Source of the DNA: Yarrowia lipolytica
Taxonomy: Eukaryota > Ascomycota > Dipodascomycetes > Dipodascales
Assembly (NCBI RefSeq): GCF_001761485.1
Contig: NC_090773.1
Coordinates: 1,550,001-1,614,000, forward strand
Length of the DNA stretch: 64,000 nt
Direction of reading: 5' to 3'
Shown here: positions 30,927 to 40,220 of the stretch, in pieces
How the letters are laid out: each line of letters opens with the position of its first letter
Numbering within the stretch: position 1 is the first letter of the stretch
Position numbers and translations under genes: made by a program
The notes under the pieces: generated by a model
Told to the model about the DNA's origin: nothing
Databases searched by the model: none
Seen by the model: the letters and a program-made list of their open reading frames with translations, nothing else

Positions 30927-33900
30927 GGAAGACAACAACGAGAATACGTCTGGTAATCGGGCTCGAGCTCAACTCACTGGTTCCCTTCATCACGTGACAC
31001 CGTTGGTTTCAGGTAACAATCGCCTCGTTTTGCCGTATTGTCTTCTTGTCTTTGTCTGCATTTTGCCCTTTTGCTTCGGAGTTTGGCTTTCTTCGGTTCT
31101 CTCAAACCTTGCCGTCCTTGTCTCTCGTGCCAGTGGATGACCATGGATGTTGGTCCTATGTCAGCAACACTGCAAGCCTGCGCAAGACGCAAAGGCTTAA
31201 CCTACGAGCTGAAATATGTGGTTCGGAGATGGCCAAGAACCAATCATGGCGAGATGCACCATGGGACGGATGTCCAGGGGTTCTAGGAAGCAAGGCCCGA
31301 CAGAATTTTTCCGACACAAGGTTGGACTATCATTTCCCCATTTCCTCATTTCCCTGAGGGATTATGGTTCGGTATACCCAGTACTTGATCTGCTCCTCGG
31401 GGGATGTCTCGGTGAGTGCGGGTACAGTCTTGGGCCGGTCGATTCAAGTACGGTACCTGTATCGTGCTTGCTACTGACTAAGAATCACCAGAACATTCAC
31501 ATGAACGCCAAGGGGCCAAGGAAGCGTGCCGCGTTCTCGCTGTACACCCATGCACCTGTTTCAGGAGATTGATCCAGGTCAGCCTCAGAGCCGTTATCTA
31601 ATTCTCGCTGGAGAGAGGCTCCCAGTTGAACCTCGGCCCAAATGCACATAGTCCAGGTACCTCCGGCACGCATACCACACCTATCTGGCCCACTCACAAG
31701 GCCGTTTGAGGTCTACCTTAACGTCTGAGATGCAAGCCAACAGACAGACTCCGACAAACAAGCCGTTACCACACTACGACTACCAAACCCTAGGGCGGTC
31801 GGGTCATGGCTGTGCATGGCGTCTTTGTCCAGATCGGAGTGCCGATCAACAGTGTCAAACCGTTTCATCCGCTCAAATACGGCTGCAAACGACTGCTTTA
31901 TCCATAAACACCATGCATCGGAACGTAACGGAACCATTCTTGTGGGCCAGGAGCCGTTTGGAAGGCCTCGACCGTTACGTTACAAGCGAACACTTCACGT
32001 GTCCAAACAATGGCGGTAGTGTTGTGTGGTAGATTGCGAGTACGAACGAGTATGAGTAGCTGGAACAAACACATTACGCCCACCGTCGATCTTACAGTAC
32101 TCGGCAGTACAGTCCGTACAAGCCAGTTTGTTCTCGCAAGGTGTACTCGCCTGTGAATCACCTTGCTCATGTGCTCTCATCACCCCGATATCCCGATACC
32201 GGTAACGTTGAGCCAGATGAAGACCCCGACATGGTCTCCGACGAGATGCAAGACGCGGTACTAAAATAGACCGTGTACAAGCCCGGTGCTTCGAGATTGC
32301 TACCGAACTTGAACCGCGCCAGAGAGTGACCTGTTCAGTGACTCAGACGCACCACAAGTAGACACGGAGCCGGTTCTTGTTAATGTCCGTTGTGCATGTC
32401 GGTGTGATGTACCGCTAGCACCGGAGATTATGGCAAGAGTACAAGTGCAGCACAAGTTCAGCACTAGTTCAGCACTAGTATTGTACGAGTATCCGTACCA
32501 GACCGATGTATACCGAAATGGGAGCCACTGTTGCGCTGAACTGGTGGAGAAAGTACGTCTATGTCTTCTCAGCCATGGACACGGGTATTGCGTTGTGAGC
32601 CATCATCTTCTCGGTCGAGTGTGTGAAGCACGAGCTCAACGGTGGAGCAACGCCGTGTCTGAGGCCGGGACAGACAATAGACCTCCAGCCAGACTCCCCA
32701 TTCCCAAAATTTATCGGCCCAGATCATATGTCATGACTGGAGACCGGAGACTGGTATGTTCCAGACAGACTTCTCTCAGGCACTTGTGACCATGGTTCTC
32801 ACCTAAAGGGCTATGGTTCAAGACAGCTATGATGGCTATATACTTTGATGTCCACTCTCTACGTGGGGTGGCGAATCAGGATGACCTTTGCAGGCTGGTG
32901 TTCCCTGAGACCGTAGGAGAGTAGCATTCCTTGTCAATATGGGATCTACTTGTAGGTACAGTAGCTGGCCGTATTGTATCGGAATAAAAAACTACAGAAT
33001 TGACAATCCTCGCCATCCGTCAGTGATGGCAACTTGTAAGCAAAGTGGGGTGGATACGAGTATGTTACTACGTCGATAACGAGTCTTTACCATACACATA
33101 CTCGAACTGGAGTAGTTTTGTTTGATTGTTTGTTTTATGTTTTTATACAATCTCTACCATCTTCGGCACACCAAAGTCGGTGGTTTGACATCACATCGGA
33201 ACATGTCGGAGCCACTACAATTGCAGTGAGAGTTGCTGAGGAGAGGAGAAGAAACTGTGTATATATAATAGAAGAGCGCCAGAGTGAGCATGTCAAGACC
33301 AGGTTGTTTCTTGACGTCAGACCTTCTGTCAGTATCTACTTTCCTATTTACTGCCTGCATCTACGGATGTGCATATCTACTGTGCACCCTAGAGCCCTGA
33401 CGACTCACGGGACACATTATGGGTGTTAGAGCTGAGTGTCGCCACTACCGGCCCCTACTTGTAGGGCCATCTAAGAACTCGTCTGACCCATTCAACGGTA
33501 GACGCCGTTTGACCGGTAAACCCCATTTAGCCGGTAAAACCCCTACCCCTGAGTCCGTCTGTAGCCCAGTGCCCCGAAGCCCAGTGACGAAGCCCTGTCC
33601 ATAACTTTTTCCGTGACCGTCCCTCCCCTGACCGCTTTTTATACTCGTGCAAATATCTCCAGACCGTTAATCCGAAGTAATCATGCCTTGATACTGCAAC
33701 CTGGGTGCCCCCACTCGACCCTAGTGTGACTTTTTCTACATAGCAGTACAGTAGGTAATGTAGCATGCATGCGCCTGACGCTGGGAATAGCTCGACTTAT
33801 TTACTTTTGCCTCCCCATTCCAGGCTTTGGATCTATTTCCCCGCGCCATTGAGCAGATTGGCCAGCAGCCAGGCCGCCCTGTTGGCATCGACTGACGAAA

Positions 33901-34724
33901 TGAGGCACTTGTTGAACACCCAGCCGTGGCAGCCGTAGCAGCCATACCACCTCTTCTCCTTATTGGATGGACGTGCCAAGCCCGGGTCTGCTTGTCCGAA
34001 TGCACACAAGCTGTTGAATCAGCCGCCTAGACACCTCTCCATCCACCCACCGCCTCTCCTGCCGCTCCACAGTTGATTTTCCGGCCCTGGCCTCATCTGT
34101 TGAGCCTTTTGCCAAGGTGGTGTGTGACCCCCACCAGCTTCCCCCACGGAAAATAAGACGGTTGCGCAACCCTAAATCCCTGGCCCAAGCCAAGTTCTCG
34201 TACTGTAGCACACAGGACAAGGCTCTAGCGGCGGTTATAGATGCAGAGTCGAGCCCACGGTCCGATCTCGGCCAAGATACAGGTGCATATTTGATCTGTG
34301 TTGCTCTGGAGACCGCAATACCGCCACAGGCTGTGTATTTGCCTCTCTCTGCTGGATATTGAATTCTACGTCGCTCTTTCTTGCTCGCTAAACCTATTCT
34401 ACAGTACAACTAATAGTGTGATGGAGTAAAGTAAATTATTCTACAATCTACTCGTGCCCCCACGCAGATTGGACCCCCACACTGCAGAGGCAAAACATAC
34501 ATCGGGCTAAGGGGGACGAGACAGGGGTGTTTTGGGGCTGGAAATGGCGTGGCTCTGGGCCGCAAATATGTGCAAAAACAAATTCCGCGCACAAACGCCC
34601 GTTTTCCCCGCACAAAATAGACCCACCCTACCTCTCCAGTGGACTAGACGCTGCATACTTCGCTGCACCCTCTGGATCTACCCCGCTCAACCTACTGATA
34701 CTCTCCTATAGCAACAAGAAGGTA

Positions 34725-34732
34725 TTTAAACC
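34725..34732 (+). promoter_or_regulatory. TATA-like element of the hydroxyacid oxidase gene
   Basis: TATTTAAA lies 123 bp before the ATG, followed by a pyrimidine-rich stretch (CAAGTCTCTCTTTCTC) usual near yeast start sites. Confidence 0.4.
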
Positions 34733-34790
34733 GCGCGGGTTCCCCAACTCCAAGTCTCTCTTTCTCATTTCTAAAGGACACGCACACACA

Positions 34791-34844
34791 CTCACACTCA
34801 CACTCACACTCACACTCACACTCACACTCACACTCACACTCACA
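34791..34844 (+). repeat. Microsatellite (CTCACA)9 in the oxidase 5' leader
   Basis: Nine perfect hexamers end 10 bp before the start codon, so the repeat is probably in the transcribed leader. Length polymorphism is likely. Confidence 0.95.
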
Positions 34845-34854
34845 CACATACACA

Positions 34855-36003
34855 ATGCCTATCACCCAGAAGATTCTGTCGCTCAGCGATCTGGAGGCCG
34901 CGGCCATGCCCTACGCCGAAAAGGCGCCTCGAGACTACTGGGAAACCGGATCCAACGATCTGCTGACTCTGGCAGAGAACCAAAACGCCTTCAACTACCT
35001 CAAGATCCGGGCCCGAGCCATGCGGGGCGTCGGCACCATTGACATCTCGCCCAAGGTGGAGCTGTTTGGCCGAAAGTTCCGTGCCCCCATCGGTGTGGCC
35101 CCCTCAGCCTACCACCAGATGGCGGATGATTCCGGCGAGTGTGGCACAGCTGCGGCTTGTCAGGCCCGAAACTGGCCCATGGGACTTTCCTCTTTCTCCA
35201 ACAAGCCTCTGGAGGAAGTCCGAGAGGCTGGACCTGATGCAGCTCTCTTCTTCCAGCTCTACGTGTTCAAGAACAAGAAGACGTCAGAGAACCTGGTCAA
35301 GAAGGCCGAAAAGGCCGGCTTCAAGGCCATTGCGCTGACCGTCGACACTCCCTACCTCGGAAACCGATACGCCGACGTGCGAAACAACTTCAAGCTGCCA
35401 TCGCATCTCTCTGCCCGAAACTTCGAGGGCACCACCGACCAGCCTATTGACAACGCCGCCGAGGCCGACTCGTGGGCCCGAAAGATCTTCAACGGCGAGG
35501 AGTGTCCCCCCGACGCCAACGTGGTCGACCCCGATATCAACTGGGCCGAAACCATCCCTTGGCTGCGATCCATCACCAACATGCAGATCTGGGTCAAGGG
35601 AGTCGTGACTGCCGAGGACACCCATGCCGCCATTGAGGCCGGCGTGGACGGAATCTGGGTCTCCAACCACGGTGGCCGACAGCTGGACTCCGGTCTGGCC
35701 ACCATTGACGCTCTCCCCGAGGTGGTCGAGGCCGCTGCTGGCCGAGTCCCCATCCACATTGACGGAGGCATCCGACGAGGAGGAGACGTGTTCAAATGCC
35801 TTGCTCTGGGCGCCGATTTCGTGTGGCTGGGCCGACCTGCCATCTGGGGTCTCAAGTACGACGGCCAGGCCGGCGTGGAGCTCATGGAGCAGATCATCGA
35901 GGACGATCTTAAGCTCACCATGGCTCTGGCTGGCACCAAGACCGTGGCCGAGATCAACCGAAGCTGTCTGGTTCGAATCGGACCCGCCATCGTCAAGCTT
36001 TAG
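34855..36003 (+). CDS. FMN-dependent (S)-2-hydroxyacid oxidase
   Basis: The enzyme oxidises 2-hydroxyacids (glycolate, lactate or longer chains) to 2-oxoacids, passing electrons to O2 to give H2O2. The 382-residue TIM barrel lacks the cytochrome b5 domain of Cyb2, so it is of oxidase type. Visible catalytic parts are DYWETG near the N-terminus, FQLYVFKNK (active-site Tyr), WVKGV with K248, SNHGGRQLD with H272 and R275, and the FMN phosphate site IDGGIRRGGDVFKCLALGA ending WLGRPAIWGL. The C-terminus is VKL, a poor fit to the peroxisomal PTS1 consensus but not excluded. From memory this is YALI0D12661g, grouped with lactate/2-hydroxyacid oxidases. Substrate chain length cannot be read from sequence. 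Confidence 0.9.
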   Translation: MPITQKILSLSDLEAAAMPYAEKAPRDYWETGSNDLLTLAENQNAFNYLKIRARAMRGVGTIDISPKVELFGRKFRAPIGVAPSAYHQMADDSGECGTAAACQARNWPMGLSSFSNKPLEEVREAGPDAALFFQLYVFKNKKTSENLVKKAEKAGFKAIALTVDTPYLGNRYADVRNNFKLPSHLSARNFEGTTDQPIDNAAEADSWARKIFNGEECPPDANVVDPDINWAETIPWLRSITNMQIWVKGVVTAEDTHAAIEAGVDGIWVSNHGGRQLDSGLATIDALPEVVEAAAGRVPIHIDGGIRRGGDVFKCLALGADFVWLGRPAIWGLKYDGQAGVELMEQIIEDDLKLTMALAGTKTVAEINRSCLVRIGPAIVKL

Positions 36004-36269
36004 AGATGATGGTATACCAAAAATAGATGACTAAGTGAATGATTTGATTATGATGAAGGCATGATGAGAAGTATGTTCATGTCACGGTACATTCGGTTCA
36101 CGATGATATATGTAGTTAATGGAATGATCACGCTAATGGATAGCGTGGGTGATTGAATGAGTTACAAATACAAGAACTTTTAAACAGTGAGCTGATCAAA
36201 TAAGTACTGTACTGACTGTGTACGCGTGCAAGTAAATACTCACAATTTTAGCCACTTTTACTTAATTTT

Positions 36270-36471
36270 TTACTTAGACTTGGAGCCAAAGGACTTGCTC
36301 TCCTTGCCTTTCTCAACGCACGGCCAGGTGCACTTTTCGAAGCCTTCTCATTGGTTAGTAAGACTGTGCTGCTGTTGAAATATCAATACCACCAACTATC
36401 AGCAGTTGTTGGTGGACCTTACGTCCATTCACCACCTTTGGCGACTCTCCTTTTTCTCCGGATAAGCTCAT
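36270..36471 (-). CDS. Candidate two-exon microgene, 41-residue protein
   Basis: The proposed model joins exon 1 (36423-36471, starting MSLSGEKGESPKVVNG) to exon 2 (36270-36346, GFEKCTWPCVEKGKESKS onwards, then a Lys/Ser end and TAA). The intron is 76 nt (36347-36422), with donor GTAAGG and an end of TTACTAACCAATGAG, a perfect branch site 5 bases before the AG. The split codon restores Gln and the frame is kept. Codons in exon 2 (TTC, AAG, TGC, ACC, TGG) follow the local coding bias. The product is small, Lys-rich and has two Cys in CTWPC. I recognise no family. Its start would lie 75 bp from the divergent LYR gene. The weak point is the less common donor. Confidence 0.4.
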
Positions 36472-36545
36472 GCAGCATCTCACAATTTATTTCCCATGCT
36501 AAAGTACTTGGACACTGTGCAATCAATCTCACGTCTCAACACCCC

Positions 36546-37580
36546 ATGAACTACAGAACCGCGGCCATCAAGGCCCGTGAGGTGGTCAGACAGTCACATA
36601 CGCCGCGTTTCCAGGTGGCGCGGTCGCGGGCTCGAATTCTCGCGCTCTACCGCCAGATCATGAGATACACCAACAAGTTCACCAAAGACACCCCCGGATA
36701 CAGACAACTGCAGGACGTTCCAGGACGAGACATGCTCCGATTCGCCATCTGGAACGCCTTCCACAAGAACAGATTTATTTCTGACCACAAATCGATCGAC
36801 CTGATGGAGTTTGAGGGCCGGTTCTTTCTGCGCGATGCACTCAAAAGTGTCACCAACAGTCTGGACAGATCGACAGAAAGTCTAGTTCAGGCCCAGCATT
36901 ACAGCAGAGACATTATTCGGCGTATGTACACCAACGACCACATTGTGGAGTTTCTGACGGCCCAGGGACTCGTTCCCTCGTCGCCGCTCTATCAGAGCGT
37001 CATCCACGACCCTGCCCTCGAAACCTCTCCTTCCCTCCAGTATGTTCGCAAATGGAAAAAATTTCTGGAAACCAAGTCCATGCCCGTGGTCCGGGACTAC
37101 GAACATCACAAACAGCTGCTCCGGCTCGAATCCGGCTCCTCTCTGACGTCCCACGGCCTGCAGTTCATGTCATGGTTGAAGACTAAGGAGATCATGGCTG
37201 TGCTCTCCTCTGCCAAGAAATTCATTCATCTCAAGAGGGCGAAAATCTTCCCGCCAATGTTTGGACGTGTCTATAGAACCAAGGAGGGCTCATTATGGAC
37301 AAAGGTCTGGAGACGAGCCTTTCACAGTTTGCCTCCCGTACTGGACATGGCCACATTCAAGCATCTCTCTAGTCTTGCTGACAACATTGAAAACGACAAG
37401 TTTGGAGCCATGCGCGTACAACAAGTACTGGACGGCTTTGTGGGCGTGGAAGAGTCGCCAGACGGCAAACTTGTCTGTCAAGTATACAAACCTCGACTCA
37501 GTAAGGCTCTGAGACCAGGAGAATATCAGGTGTCACAGATTGGTCGTTCGAGGAAAGGCGAAGGCACCATTGACGCGTAG
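36546..37580 (+). CDS. LYR-motif protein, probably mitochondrial
   Basis: The N-terminal third carries a Complex1_LYR motif: ILALYRQIMRYTNKF with L34-Y35-R36, followed by a conserved downstream Phe/Arg pattern (FHKNRFISD). LYR proteins bind the mitochondrial acyl carrier protein and assist Fe-S cluster transfer or assembly of respiratory complexes and mitoribosomes. At 344 residues it is much longer than classic LYRM proteins (about 80-150). The remaining 230 residues (KWKKFLETKSMPVVRDYEHH, KEGSLWTKVWRRAF and so on) are basic and match nothing I can name. I chose the ATG at 36546 (MNYRTAAIKAREVVRQ). The frame is open to 36351, but that extension is unlike a presequence and overlaps the candidate microgene. 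Confidence 0.7.
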   Translation: MNYRTAAIKAREVVRQSHTPRFQVARSRARILALYRQIMRYTNKFTKDTPGYRQLQDVPGRDMLRFAIWNAFHKNRFISDHKSIDLMEFEGRFFLRDALKSVTNSLDRSTESLVQAQHYSRDIIRRMYTNDHIVEFLTAQGLVPSSPLYQSVIHDPALETSPSLQYVRKWKKFLETKSMPVVRDYEHHKQLLRLESGSSLTSHGLQFMSWLKTKEIMAVLSSAKKFIHLKRAKIFPPMFGRVYRTKEGSLWTKVWRRAFHSLPPVLDMATFKHLSSLADNIENDKFGAMRVQQVLDGFVGVEESPDGKLVCQVYKPRLSKALRPGEYQVSQIGRSRKGEGTIDA

Positions 37581-37716
37581 ACTACTCACTGAGGTCAGCT
37601 CAGTGGGTGCTCCACTAACAACCCTCATCATGTACATAACCACACAGCTATAGAATTAATGCATTGAAAATAAATAATCATCTCCTCCTTCTCCTCTTCC
37701 TCCGTCTGCTGCCTTC

Positions 37717-39792
37717 TTACTCCTCCTCCTTCTCCTTCTCCTTCTTCTCTTTGGCTTCAGGCTCGTCATCGTCGTCTTCGTCAATCAAATCGAAGACCTG
37801 GAACCGTTGAAGATCAGGAGCTACCATGCATCCAATGGACCGAGCGCCGTTGATAGAAAATGTGGCAAGTTGGGCTTCCCGCTTCTGAACAGGCTGAATG
37901 GACACCACAGAAACCTCGTCTAGACCGCCAGCAAGACCCTCAAAGTCATCGTCGGTAAATTCGAGTCTTTCTAGAGCGTCCCCATTGAGCACCATTAGAG
38001 ATTCCGCATCAACCAGTTGAAGTTGCTTTGGAGGGGCCTTCAGTGTCATTCGATAGACGCTGGACTTGCCATCGCAGAGTCTAAAGAGATTGAGAGTGGT
38101 GCCAGAGACATCTGTGGTGGCCACATAAGTGGCTGTCTCTGAGCTGAATACATCCCAGAGCTTTCCGGAAGTCATTGGTTGGCTCTGACCCACATCGACA
38201 AGACTGTGAATAGCTCCACACGCCCGTTTCGAAGCAACATCACACGACCCCCAAAGCTCCTCTAGACGAGAATCAATATTGTGGACAAGTGGCTGGCTGC
38301 TTCCCTCCTCGTAAAAGTGGTTACACAGATAGTTGGCCACGTCCTCGGTTTTGATAGGAACCAGAGTCTCGTCTCCCTGGTTGGGCTCCACCTCATTGAG
38401 CTGCTCACAAAACTGCTGTAACCACACCAAGAATGCCAAAAAGTACTTGCTTCGACAACTGAATTCCCGCAGCAGTTGGCGGAGCGTCTTCATGAGGTCA
38501 ATCGTCTGGAATATAGCCCGCTTGTAGGGCTCGGGATCTAGACCCAAAACAAGACCTCGTTCGGTCCATTCACCCAGACCTTTGAGGGAAGACAGAAGCA
38601 CCACAATACGCTCGCAAACAGGGATCATGTTAGTGACAATGAGCTTGAAGCACGCGTCGTAGCACACAGAGGCCTGTTTTCGCCACTTTTTTAGTGCCTT
38701 GTCTCCCAGCAAGTTGCACAGCCAGTTCTGAAAGTACTGGTCGGGGGCTCCGGTGAGAAGAATGTCAAAAATCTCCGAGCAGATGCGCTTCTGGTCCCAT
38801 CCTGTAGGCTCGTATACAGAAAACAGTTTTGCAAAGTTGGCAGCTGCGAGTTTTTGAGAGGCAGCCATTTCAGTCTGGAGCAGCTCAAAAGACTCCCTCA
38901 TGTATCCCAGAAGCGCCAGGATACGACTGCTAGTAAGCGCCACGTCGACGAGGTAGGTGCCAAACTTTTGCAGGAATTTGAGCTCGATGGGCAGATAAGT
39001 GAGCTGGTCTCCTTTTTGCATGATAATGTGGTATGTGGGCGAGGTTGCTCTGTGGCCAATTCGAAGAGTATCGTGGGCGACTCCGAGCTCAATATTGTCG
39101 ACTGTGAAGAGTCCAAAGAGGTCGAACCGCAGAAAGCCCTGTTTGGTGACTGAGCACAAAATGTCCATGTCCTGGGTGACTGGTCCTCCCTTTTGGAGCG
39201 TATTTTTTTCAGGGTTAACACTGCCCTCGGTGATGATGTCGCCATCTAGTTTGCGGGCCACCTGGATCATCTGTTCAATTGCGAATCGTGACGAGAAGAC
39301 GGACGCCTTGGAAGATGCGAGAGACGACAGCTTGGGGAACTGGTAGAAGGCGTCGAGGTCGAGAAACTTGTCAAAGAGCCGCTGGGCCTCCGGGACAGCC
39401 GTCGGTTGCTGCTGGACCTTCAGCGACTGGTTGATCCACTTGACACACGACAGGTCCGACGGCTGGGTCGTTTCGGAGCCGGCTGGAATGATGACATGGT
39501 GGATCAGCTTGCCTGTGTTTGAGTCGTGGACGTTGCAAGTGCCGTCCGAGTAGCCAATGGCCAGCAGTCGGCCGTCCTTGCTCCACGACAGGTTGGAGAT
39601 GTTTGCCGACGCCAACGGCTGTTTGTGTTTCCAGATCAACTGCGCGTTCATTCGGTAGACAAACAGCATGGCTCCAGAGCTGTCTGCAAACGCCACCAGA
39701 TCCATGGTGGGACACCAGGAGGTGAGATCCGGGTTGGTTTTCGCAGGCAGGACGCCATTGTGCAACGGCTCGAACGCCTTGCCTTGTGTCAT
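37717..39792 (-). CDS. APC4: Anaphase-promoting complex subunit 4
   Basis: Apc4 is a scaffold subunit of the APC/C ubiquitin ligase that triggers anaphase and mitotic exit. The N-terminal WD40-type region includes the characteristic Apc4 lead-in SWCPTMDLVAFADSSGAMLF and the second blade NISNLSWSKDGRLLAIGYSD. The central region forms the Apc4 four-helix insert (RILALLGYMRESFELLQTEM; GWDQKRICSEIFDILLTGA). The end is a Glu/Lys-rich acidic tail (DEDDDDEPEAKEKKEKEKEE). I chose the ATG at 39792 (691 residues); the frame runs another 19 codons upstream, but those are encoded by GTACAAGTAC-type intergenic repeats. It is divergent from TMA64. Confidence 0.85.
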   Translation of the reverse strand: MTQGKAFEPLHNGVLPAKTNPDLTSWCPTMDLVAFADSSGAMLFVYRMNAQLIWKHKQPLASANISNLSWSKDGRLLAIGYSDGTCNVHDSNTGKLIHHVIIPAGSETTQPSDLSCVKWINQSLKVQQQPTAVPEAQRLFDKFLDLDAFYQFPKLSSLASSKASVFSSRFAIEQMIQVARKLDGDIITEGSVNPEKNTLQKGGPVTQDMDILCSVTKQGFLRFDLFGLFTVDNIELGVAHDTLRIGHRATSPTYHIIMQKGDQLTYLPIELKFLQKFGTYLVDVALTSSRILALLGYMRESFELLQTEMAASQKLAAANFAKLFSVYEPTGWDQKRICSEIFDILLTGAPDQYFQNWLCNLLGDKALKKWRKQASVCYDACFKLIVTNMIPVCERIVVLLSSLKGLGEWTERGLVLGLDPEPYKRAIFQTIDLMKTLRQLLREFSCRSKYFLAFLVWLQQFCEQLNEVEPNQGDETLVPIKTEDVANYLCNHFYEEGSSQPLVHNIDSRLEELWGSCDVASKRACGAIHSLVDVGQSQPMTSGKLWDVFSSETATYVATTDVSGTTLNLFRLCDGKSSVYRMTLKAPPKQLQLVDAESLMVLNGDALERLEFTDDDFEGLAGGLDEVSVVSIQPVQKREAQLATFSINGARSIGCMVAPDLQRFQVFDLIDEDDDDEPEAKEKKEKEKEEE

Positions 39793-40220
39793 GCTGTGAT
39801 GAAGTTCGTTCTTGAGTCGTACAAGTACTGTACTGTATGTACTGTGCACTAGTAGGGTGTTTCGTGGTGGTGTGCATCTCGCTATATTTGTAAACTGTAA
39901 TTACTTGCATTTACTTGGCATTTAGCTGGGCCCTTGAAGAAGAAGGCCCCAACCACCAATTCTCCGCCTATTTGAGCTCAAGAAAATACCAGAATCGATT
40001 GTGGATACATCGTAACGGTTGCTCTCAAACCCCCGTCTCTCCCTCCGCTCCCCAAAGCATGTATGACGGGGTCTCTTCTTGTCCGCCGATTCTAGGTACA
40101 AGAATTTATTAGAGTTGCCATCTCATCGAGACCTACAACGACTTATATATATCTACAACCTGACTTCCTGTTGCTGTTGTATTCTGCCAACGCACTTTTG
40201 CGACTCCTAATTAACACAAC
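39793..40220. other. Divergent promoter region APC4/TMA64
   Basis: 428 bp. A GTACAAGTACTGTACTGTAT-type word cluster lies at 39819-39847 next to the APC4 start. TATATATATC at about 40143 lies some 70 bp before TMA64 and is a plausible TATA region. No gene seen. Confidence 0.55.

Larger units (their letters stand above)
29564..34854. other. 5.3-kb gap between POR1 and the hydroxyacid oxidase gene
   Basis: The largest gene-free stretch here. It starts with a GC-rich 200-bp island (about 29,745-29,960), then a purine-rich minisatellite block (30,410-30,600), a 32-bp tandem duplication (30,863-30,926), several CACGTG E-boxes (about 30,374 and 30,992) and many GTAC words. Reading frames of 60-110 codons at 31.0-34.4 kb show no recognisable domain. 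A stretch around 32,040-32,370 keeps coding-like composition and may be a decayed gene. POR1 and the oxidase gene both start outwards from this gap, so it must contain both promoters. Confidence 0.6.

Noticed and set aside
36351-36545. 65-codon N-terminal extension of the LYR protein
   Set aside because: Unlike a presequence, poor codon use, and it overlaps the candidate microgene on the other strand.
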